Part shown: positions 6,095-11,262 of the stretch, in pieces
How positions within the stretch are numbered: position 1 is the first letter of the stretch
Layout: the number at the start of each line of letters is the position of its first letter
From: CAXQZM01 sp964228455
GTDB lineage: Bacteria > Pseudomonadota > Alphaproteobacteria > UBA7985
Assembly: GCA_964228455.1 (NCBI GenBank)
Contig: CAXQZM010000087.1
Span: forward strand, 1 to 11,262
Direction of reading: 5' to 3'
DNA length: 11,262 nt
Made by a program: the position numbers and the translations under genes
The notes under the pieces: model-generated
Told to the model about the DNA's origin: nothing
What the model saw: the letters and a program-made list of their open reading frames with translations, nothing else
Database searches by the model: none

Positions 6095-6268
6095 TCAGTC
6101 ATCTGCCTTATTGGGGGCAACTGATTGCTGGTTGCCACGTTTGCAACGCTCGCTGCAGTATTTGACCTCAGCCCAATCACGAACCCATTTTTTTCGCCAT
6201 GAAAACGGTAAACCGCATGTCACACAAACTTTGGAAGGTAAGTTCTTTTTTGATACACCTTTAGGCAT
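6095..6268 (-). CDS. DUF2256 small zinc-finger protein
   Basis: This 57-residue gene falls below common ORF length cut-offs. The protein starts MPKGVSKKNLPSK and contains CVTCGLPFSWRKKW and YCSERCKRGN. Four cysteines (C15, C18, C38 and C42) form a C-x2-C / C-x3-C zinc-binding pattern that, together with the FxWRKKW segment, is the signature of DUF2256. The function of this family is not established; in other bacteria it is often seen near cryptochrome/photolyase-type genes, none of which is visible here. It is convergent with the DUF962 gene (4 nt between stops) and divergent from lon, 74 nt away. Confidence 0.88.
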   Translation of the reverse strand: MPKGVSKKNLPSKVCVTCGLPFSWRKKWVRDWAEVKYCSERCKRGNQQSVAPNKADD

Positions 6269-6342
6269 GCGTTGCAGATAGGTTTAAATTTGAGTCTCTC
6301 CAAGTCCTAGCAACCCTTTGAATTCACGGAGAGCGTTACTAA

Positions 6343-8736
6343 ATGAGTGACATGCAAACATACCCCGTCTTACCTCTTCGTGATATTGTAGTTTTCCCCC
6401 ACATGGTCGTACCTTTATTTGTCGGTCGTGATAAGTCTGTCCGCGCATTAGAAGCCGTCATGGGTGATGAGAAAGAAATCGTCCTAGTAACCCAAAGAGA
6501 TGCCGGGGATGACGATCCAAATAGTGACAGTCTCTTTGAGATAGGCACGCTTTGCTCAGTTCTTCAGCTGTTAAAGCTCCCTGATGGTACAGTTAAAGTA
6601 TTAGCGGAGGGCCGTGGCCGTGTGAAGCTAAGTAATGTTAGTGATGAAGACGGGTATTTCACAGCGGACGCAGCTCCATTGGATGAGATTGTCAGTGATT
6701 CCGAGGACTCCGACGCGCTTATGCAAACAGTACGTGGTCAGTTTGAGCAGTATGCCCGGCTTGCGAAAAAGCAAGGTGGAGAAATAGTTGGTCCAATCAA
6801 AGAAATAACTGACCCATCCAAGCTTGCAGACACCATTTCTGCGAACCTCAACGTGACAATAGAAGTAAAGCAAGGATTGCTGGAGGACCTCGATATTGCT
6901 GCTCGTCTTGAGTCGGTTTACGGACATATGGAGGGCGAAATTGGCGTGATGAAAGTCGAGAAACGCATTCGTGGTAAAGTCAAAAACCAAATGGAGAAAA
7001 CCCAGCGTGAGTATTACCTCAATGAGCAGATGAAGGCGATACAAGCAGAACTCGATGGTCCGGAGTCAAAGGAAGAAAAAGACGAGCTTGAAGAAAAAAT
7101 TGCTAATGCCAAACTAACGAAGGAGGCAAAGGAAAAAGCAGAATCTGAGCTCAAGAAGCTTCGAAATATGTCCCCGATGTCTGCAGAGGCGACAGTCGTT
7201 CGTTCATACCTAGATTGGCTAACAGCAATTCCCTGGCGTAAAAGGTCGAAAATCAAGAAAGATTTGAGTTCGGCCGAGAGCGTTCTCAATGCTGACCACT
7301 ATGGTTTAGAAAAGGTCAAAGAGCGTATTTTAGAATATTTAGCGGTTCAAAACCGAATGCGGAAAACAAAAGGGCCTATTCTTTGTCTCGTCGGACCACC
7401 AGGTGTCGGCAAAACTTCCCTTGGCAAGTCTATCGCGAAGGCCACTGGCCGAAACTTTGTTCGAATGTCCTTAGGCGGCGTTCGAGATGAGAGTGAAATA
7501 CGCGGTCATCGACGAACTTACATTGGATCAATGCCTGGAAAAGTCATTCAATCCATGAAGAAAGCCAAAACTACTAACCCTCTCTTCATGTTGGATGAAA
7601 TTGACAAACTGGGGAATGACTGGCGTGGTGATCCATCTTCGGCACTTCTGGAAGTTCTTGATCCTGCGCAGAATAACACGTTCGCGGACCACTACCTTGA
7701 GGTCGACTACGATCTTTCCGACGTCATGTTCATCGCTACAGCTAACTCATACAACATGCCTGGACCACTAATGGATCGAATGGAGATCATCGAAATCGGT
7801 GGTTACACTGAGGAAGAAAAGATTGAGATAGCCAAACAGCACCTTATCCCGAGACAGATGAAGGATAACGGGGTGAAAAAGGGTGAATTAGAGATTGAAG
7901 AAACAGCAATTCGGGATCTTATTCGCTACTACACTCGTGAGGCCGGAGTTAGAAATTTGGAGCGCCAGCTGGGCAACTTGGCTCGCAAGGCAATCAAGAA
8001 AATTGACTTAGAAAAATCAGGTAATCTTGTTATCTCGGACCAAAACCTGAAGGATTTTGCTGGTATTCGAAAGCATCGATTTGGGCTCGTTGATGAACAA
8101 GACAAAGTAGGCATCGTGACTGGCCTCGCATACACAACGGTTGGTGGGGACATTCTGCATATTGAAGCTGTGACAACGCCAGGCAAAGGCCGTGTCATTA
8201 CTACCGGTAAGCTTGGAGATGTCATGAAAGAATCAATCCAAGCCGCGGAAAGCTTTGTGAAATCAAGAGCTGCAGACTATGGTATTAAACCTGATTTGTT
8301 CCAAAAACGCGACATACATGTCCACGTTCCCGAGGGTGCAACACCTAAAGACGGACCATCGGCCGGTCTTGCAATGGTTACATCCATAGTTTCGGTTCTT
8401 ACTGGAATCCCCGTGCGAAGAGATATCGCAATGACCGGCGAAGTCACATTGCAGGGTCGTGCTTTGCCTATCGGAGGTTTAAAGGAAAAATTACTTGCCG
8501 CGCTCCGTGCAGGATCAAAACTGGTGCTTATTCCTGAAGAGAACGAGAAAGATTTGGAGGAAGTTCCAGAATCTGTGAAGACGGGCTTAACTATTGAGTC
8601 AGTCAAACATGTCGATCAGGTTTTAGAGCATGCTCTGGTGCACCAGTTAACCCCTTTAACGGAAGAGGAAAGGTTAGCTGCAGAAGCTGCATTGGCTTCA
8701 AATAAAAAGTCAGATGAGGCTATTGTTGCTCACTAA
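6343..8736 (+). CDS. lon: Lon ATP-dependent serine protease
   Basis: Lon unfolds and degrades misfolded and selected regulatory proteins in the cytosol. The 797-residue protein has the N-terminal substrate-binding LAN domain (YPVLPLRDIVVFPHMVVPLFVGR, from 6), a coiled-coil linker with the YYLNEQMKAIQ segment, Walker A GPPGVGKT (351-358), Walker B LFMLDEIDK (414-422), and the C-terminal protease domain with Ser673 in PKDGPSAG and Lys716 in GGLKEKLLAA as catalytic dyad. Length is normal. GGAG (6328-6331) stands 11 nt before the ATG, a slightly long spacing. I see no convincing heat-shock promoter in 6269-6342. clpX and hupB, its frequent neighbours in proteobacteria, do not flank it here. It also degrades some ssrA-tagged proteins in other species. 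Confidence 0.98.
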   Translation: MSDMQTYPVLPLRDIVVFPHMVVPLFVGRDKSVRALEAVMGDEKEIVLVTQRDAGDDDPNSDSLFEIGTLCSVLQLLKLPDGTVKVLAEGRGRVKLSNVSDEDGYFTADAAPLDEIVSDSEDSDALMQTVRGQFEQYARLAKKQGGEIVGPIKEITDPSKLADTISANLNVTIEVKQGLLEDLDIAARLESVYGHMEGEIGVMKVEKRIRGKVKNQMEKTQREYYLNEQMKAIQAELDGPESKEEKDELEEKIANAKLTKEAKEKAESELKKLRNMSPMSAEATVVRSYLDWLTAIPWRKRSKIKKDLSSAESVLNADHYGLEKVKERILEYLAVQNRMRKTKGPILCLVGPPGVGKTSLGKSIAKATGRNFVRMSLGGVRDESEIRGHRRTYIGSMPGKVIQSMKKAKTTNPLFMLDEIDKLGNDWRGDPSSALLEVLDPAQNNTFADHYLEVDYDLSDVMFIATANSYNMPGPLMDRMEIIEIGGYTEEEKIEIAKQHLIPRQMKDNGVKKGELEIEETAIRDLIRYYTREAGVRNLERQLGNLARKAIKKIDLEKSGNLVISDQNLKDFAGIRKHRFGLVDEQDKVGIVTGLAYTTVGGDILHIEAVTTPGKGRVITTGKLGDVMKESIQAAESFVKSRAADYGIKPDLFQKRDIHVHVPEGATPKDGPSAGLAMVTSIVSVLTGIPVRRDIAMTGEVTLQGRALPIGGLKEKLLAALRAGSKLVLIPEENEKDLEEVPESVKTGLTIESVKHVDQVLEHALVHQLTPLTEEERLAAEAALASNKKSDEAIVAH

Positions 8737-8760
8737 ATAATCCGCCAGCGCTTCAATATA

Positions 8761-9621
8761 ATGGCGATAAGCTTGAGCTCTAACGAGGTAGTGCTTTCTA
8801 CCAATCAGGGGCATGTTTACGGCACTTTAAATTGCCCCCCCGACCCCAAGTTTGCTGTTCTATTTATTGGTGGGTCTGGGCCCCATGACAGAGATGGGGT
8901 TACTGATAATTTTAGCGCTGGATACAAGGAGTGGTGCTCTATTTGGGCTGATCAGGGAATCGCAACGCTTCGCCTCGACAAACCAGGCTCTGGAAATAGC
9001 CCAATGCCGACGGATAGACCAGTGAGGTACGACCATGATCTAGAGCGCAATCAGCGGGCGCTTAACTATCTTGGAGAAGAATTTCCTAGTTTACGGCTGG
9101 CATTAATAGGCCACTCTCTGGGTGCTTTAACTATGTTGGAAATAACGCACGAACGATTAGTGGGCTTAGCTCAAATTGCCGGAATGGGCCGCACTATTGA
9201 TCGAGTTATCGCACACCAGGTGTTGGAGGCATTAGAAAAGACTGAAGCTCCAGCTAGCAAGATCCAAGAGCACATGGCAGAACGATTAAATCTAGTAGAG
9301 ACATTTAAGCATGGTGGCGTTGTGAAGAATATGCCACCTTGGGCCGGGGAAGACCCCGAGCCATGGATACATTTAAGTGATATCGCAAAACGTGATCCTG
9401 TTGCGCTTTTATCGGGGCTTCAACTGCCTCTTTGCCTAATTAAAGGAACTCGTGATGATAGAGTTTATCAAGAAGATTGGAAAATGTGCCGGGCTGCAGC
9501 ACCAAACGCTAAAGCGCTGCTAGTTGAAGATATGGATCACTTCCTTTGTATGCCTGACAATTCATTAAATCGTAAAGCGATTGAATGGGTTGGAGAATTC
9601 CTGCGAAGCTTACAGCTATAA
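8761..9621 (+). CDS. Alpha/beta hydrolase
   Basis: The 286-residue protein is a serine hydrolase of the alpha/beta fold; the substrate cannot be told. Visible are the oxyanion-hole region FIGGSGPHDRDG (35-46), the nucleophile elbow GHSLG (Ser119), an acid in GTRDDRVY (D232 or D233) and the catalytic His260 in DMDHFL. There is no signal peptide, so it is probably cytosolic. It begins 24 nt after the lon stop and is probably cotranscribed. No Shine-Dalgarno sequence precedes the ATG, so expression may depend on translation of lon. A 7-bp inverted repeat spans its stop codon. Confidence 0.9.
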   Translation: MAISLSSNEVVLSTNQGHVYGTLNCPPDPKFAVLFIGGSGPHDRDGVTDNFSAGYKEWCSIWADQGIATLRLDKPGSGNSPMPTDRPVRYDHDLERNQRALNYLGEEFPSLRLALIGHSLGALTMLEITHERLVGLAQIAGMGRTIDRVIAHQVLEALEKTEAPASKIQEHMAERLNLVETFKHGGVVKNMPPWAGEDPEPWIHLSDIAKRDPVALLSGLQLPLCLIKGTRDDRVYQEDWKMCRAAAPNAKALLVEDMDHFLCMPDNSLNRKAIEWVGEFLRSLQL

Positions 9622-9636
9622 AAAATACAATAGCTG
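9613..9636 (+). promoter_or_regulatory. Stem-loop across the hydrolase stop codon
   Basis: CAGCTAT (9613-9619) and ATAGCTG (9630-9636) form a perfect 7-bp inverted repeat with a 10-nt A-rich loop. The hydrolase TAA begins at 9619. No T-run follows, so it is not a typical intrinsic terminator; a 3'-end stabilising or Rho-related role is possible but unproven. Confidence 0.3.
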
Positions 9637-9657
9637 AAATAAGAAAGTTGCGCGATC

Positions 9658-9678
9658 TTTCCATAGCGTTTCCATAGC
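9658..9678. repeat. Tandem TTTCCATAGC repeat (possible operator)
   Basis: Two exact copies of TTTCCATAGC (9658-9667, 9669-9678) are spaced 11 bp apart, one helical turn, just upstream of a TTGACA box at 9683-9688. A degenerate third copy (TTTCATAGG, 9706-9714) overlaps the region just before the isomerase start. Direct repeats in helical phase next to a promoter suit a regulator site, but no regulator can be assigned. Confidence 0.35.
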
Positions 9679-9682
9679 AATG

Positions 9683-9717
9683 TTGACACACTGACATCCC
9701 CAGGGTTTCATAGGAGG
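9683..9717 (+). promoter_or_regulatory. Candidate isomerase promoter and abutting AGGAGG
   Basis: A perfect -35 box TTGACA (9683-9688) is followed after 17 nt by TTTCAT (9706-9711), four of six consensus bases. A perfect Shine-Dalgarno core AGGAGG (9712-9717) touches the ATG at 9718 with no spacer, which is too close for normal use. If this promoter is real, transcription begins at the ATG and AGGAGG is not in the mRNA. Either the message is leaderless or the start arrangement is unusual. Confidence 0.3.
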
Positions 9718-10383
9718 ATGAAACGCTCTGAAATTAACCGCCTTTTGTTAGAAGGGGATTCCTTCATCAAGTCTTTTGGTTTCCACCTTCCACCATTCGC
9801 GTACTATTCTCCCGAGATCATGCGAACTAAAACAGACACAGAGATCTACAGCCGCCGGTTAGGCTGGGACATTACAGACTATGGCGCAGGTAATTTTGAT
9901 GAGATGGGTCTTTTCTTATTCACTACTAGGAACGGTGCAGTGACCGACTTGGTAGCTGGTCAAGGAATGCTATATGCCGAAAAAATCATGATCACTCGAC
10001 AGAATCAGCTATCTCCAATGCACCGGCATAATGTAAAAGCAGAAGATATAATTAACCGAGGTGGTGGCGATCTAGTAATTAAGCTTTTTGCTCCAAACCA
10101 AGACTTGACTATCGACCATGAGTCAAAGGTCAGCGTCCCAGTCGATGGCGAAATCCAAACTGTTGATGCCGGTGGTCATATTCGACTTAAGGTCGGTCAA
10201 TCTATCACCCTTATGCCAGGAGTCTGGCATGCTTTCTGGGCTGAAAACAATGATTGTCTTGTAGGTGAGGTCTCAACGGTGAACGACGATCTTACGGACA
10301 ATGTATTTGAGGAACCCATTGGTCGTTTTGCTGATATCGCAGAAGATGAACCGCCAGTGCACCTACTAGTCTCTGACTACTAG
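9718..10383 (+). CDS. D-lyxose ketol-isomerase family protein
   Basis: This family isomerises D-lyxose to D-xylulose (and related aldoses such as D-mannose) with a divalent metal, usually Mn(II), in a cupin fold. The 221-residue protein opens MKRSEINRLLLEG, contains LPPFAYYSPE (24-33) and the metal-binding cluster MHRHNVKAED (H102, H104, E109) with the late ligand H171 in MPGVWHAFWAE. This is the complete cupin ligand set. There is no signal peptide. The alternative of a non-catalytic cupin cannot be excluded. The N-terminus fits the family, which supports the ATG at 9718 despite its odd ribosome binding site. A LacI-type regulator follows on the same strand, which suits a sugar pathway. Confidence 0.85.
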   Translation: MKRSEINRLLLEGDSFIKSFGFHLPPFAYYSPEIMRTKTDTEIYSRRLGWDITDYGAGNFDEMGLFLFTTRNGAVTDLVAGQGMLYAEKIMITRQNQLSPMHRHNVKAEDIINRGGGDLVIKLFAPNQDLTIDHESKVSVPVDGEIQTVDAGGHIRLKVGQSITLMPGVWHAFWAENNDCLVGEVSTVNDDLTDNVFEEPIGRFADIAEDEPPVHLLVSDY

Positions 10384-10502
10384 GTTAAGTTTCGCCGCAA
10401 CGCTCGAAAGTACAAAAGAGTCCGCAATCCTGCTCTATTTTACAATAATCTAGGGTGCGTAAGCTTTTGAATTCTAACTGTTTTTCTGGTTTTTTTGCTC
10501 AC

Positions 10503-10536
10503 GAAACCGATTTCGGTTGACTCCGAAACCGATTTA
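10503..10536. promoter_or_regulatory. Two LacI-type operators upstream of the regulator gene
   Basis: GAAACCGATTTC (10503-10514) is a near-palindrome with a central CG, five of six pairs matching, the usual form of LacI-family operators. A second copy, GAAACCGATTTA (10525-10536), lies 22 bp downstream, two helical turns; with the preceding C the exact repeat is 12 nt (10502-10513 and 10524-10535). The first copy lies just upstream of the -35 box TTGACT and the second lies within the promoter spacer, so binding would block transcription of the regulator itself. Autoregulation is inferred. Confidence 0.6.
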
Positions 10537-10544
10537 GATCAAAT
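10517..10544 (+). promoter_or_regulatory. Candidate promoter of the LacI-family gene
   Basis: TTGACT (10517-10522) is followed after 16 nt by TCAAAT (10539-10544). The -10 box ends 7 nt before the ATG at 10552, so the transcript would start at or one base before the start codon. No Shine-Dalgarno sequence is present, again pointing to a leaderless message. The spacer contains a LacI-type operator. Confidence 0.4.
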
Positions 10545-10551
10545 TGATACG

Positions 10552-11262
10552 ATGGAGAGAGAAGCCATTGCCTCTCGGGCAACGTCAAAGAAAACAGCTC
10601 TGACCAGACGAGCAACGCTGGCTGAATTGGCGAAGCATACCGGACTCTCAAAGCCGACGTTATCTCGAGCATTAAATGATTATCCAGATATAGCCGAAAC
10701 GACCAAAAACCGCGTTAGAGAAGCCGCTAAATTGATTGGGTATGAGCCTTCAAGTCGTGCGAGGCAGTTGTCAGTTGGAAGAGCTGAAGCGATTGGTCTT
10801 ATCACGCCGATGAACTCAAAAGGTCTAAGATCTGCGTATCAATCAGAGTTCATGAACTCGCTTGCAGTGTCACTGGCAGCTCTAGGACATGATTTACTGC
10901 TTCACGCAGTCGATGAGCCAGAGAAGGAGGTGGAGGCGTATGCCCGACTAGCTAAAGCAGGAAAAGTCGATGGGTTCGTGGTTATGCGCACTCGTGAAAT
11001 TGATCCAAGAATCAATTTTTTGCGAGAAAATAATATCCCTTTCGTAACCCAAGGGCGTTTTTCAGCAGGTGCTGACCAGGCCTGGCTAGATATCGATGCA
11101 GAGCAAGGATTCTATGAGGTAACTAGCCATTTAATTGAGCTAGGTCATAAAAAGATTTCATACTTAGCTGGTGACCCGGGTATGTATTCTAGTCGGTACA
11201 GGCAGAGCGGCATAGAAAGGGCCATGAAAGATGCGGGGCTGAGACTTCACAGCATTTACAAT
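10552..11262 (+). CDS. LacI-family transcriptional regulator (truncated by window end)
   Basis: The visible 237 residues contain a LacI helix-turn-helix (TLAELAKHTGLSKPTLSRALN, 22-42), the hinge-side segment (IGYEPSSRARQLSVGR, 62-77) and the start of a periplasmic-binding-protein-like sugar domain from about 80 (IGLITP, later GKVDGFVVM, HLIELGHKKISYLAGDP). About 100 C-terminal residues lie beyond the window. The frame is open upstream to 10471, but 10552 is the only ATG. It leaves an unusual basic N-terminal extension of about 20 residues before the HTH. Two LacI-type operators upstream suggest autoregulation. The neighbouring isomerase suggests a pentose or hexose ligand; this is inference. 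Confidence 0.95.
   Translation, partial: MEREAIASRATSKKTALTRRATLAELAKHTGLSKPTLSRALNDYPDIAETTKNRVREAAKLIGYEPSSRARQLSVGRAEAIGLITPMNSKGLRSAYQSEFMNSLAVSLAALGHDLLLHAVDEPEKEVEAYARLAKAGKVDGFVVMRTREIDPRINFLRENNIPFVTQGRFSAGADQAWLDIDAEQGFYEVTSHLIELGHKKISYLAGDPGMYSSRYRQSGIERAMKDAGLRLHSIYN

Noticed and set aside
6269..6342. Possible heat-shock promoter before lon
   Set aside because: No pair of boxes with correct spacing resembles the alphaproteobacterial RpoH consensus.
8757..8762. Perfect TATAAT box overlapping the hydrolase start codon
   Set aside because: No -35 box at suitable distance, and transcription would begin inside the gene; probably chance.
10384..10500. Possible terminator or small gene between the isomerase and the LacI-family gene
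   Set aside because: Only a 5-bp TTTCG/CGAAA pairing near 10387-10408 and T-runs without a stem; no credible short reading frame.

Overview
The window comes from an alphaproteobacterium of moderate GC content, probably assembled from Illumina reads. The lineage call rests on three things: a circularly permuted two-piece tmRNA gene, an SspB of the alphaproteobacterial type, and the typical sequence features of MnmA and EF-Ts. Family or genus cannot be fixed from the sequence alone. The first 45 bases are not genomic: they match the end of an Illumina P7/i7 index adapter.

Left part (46-3685, all on the minus strand), reading in the direction of transcription: mnmA (tRNA 2-thiouridylase), then rpsB (ribosomal protein S2) with its own promoter candidate and a structured leader, then tsf (EF-Ts) closed by an intrinsic terminator, then the start of pyrH (UMP kinase), which is cut off at the adapter. 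This is the widespread rpsB-tsf-pyrH translation block.

Centre (3686-4680, plus strand): the permuted ssrA gene for tmRNA (acceptor piece first, then a removed spacer, then the coding piece with tag ANDNNQAPVALAA), followed by sspB, whose product delivers ssrA-tagged proteins to ClpXP. Between them lie two overlapping hairpins that cannot form together.

Right part (4681-11262): a minus-strand protein of unknown function resembling DUF429-type RNase H-fold proteins; a divergent Mpo1/DUF962-type membrane protein; a small convergent DUF2256 zinc-finger gene that is easily missed (57 aa); lon protease; an alpha/beta hydrolase 24 nt behind lon; a D-lyxose ketol-isomerase family cupin; and the start of a LacI-family regulator preceded by two LacI-type operators that cover its own likely promoter.

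The genes suggest a translation and protein-quality-control neighbourhood. S2, EF-Ts and MnmA make or tune the translation machinery. tmRNA rescues stalled ribosomes and tags the products, SspB hands these to ClpXP, and Lon is a second major protease. The isomerase and LacI regulator at the right edge look like the start of a separate sugar-use locus. I found no mobile element, CRISPR array or clearly novel multi-gene system. The least described parts are the DUF429-like gene, the hairpin switch behind ssrA, and the apparently leaderless promoters.
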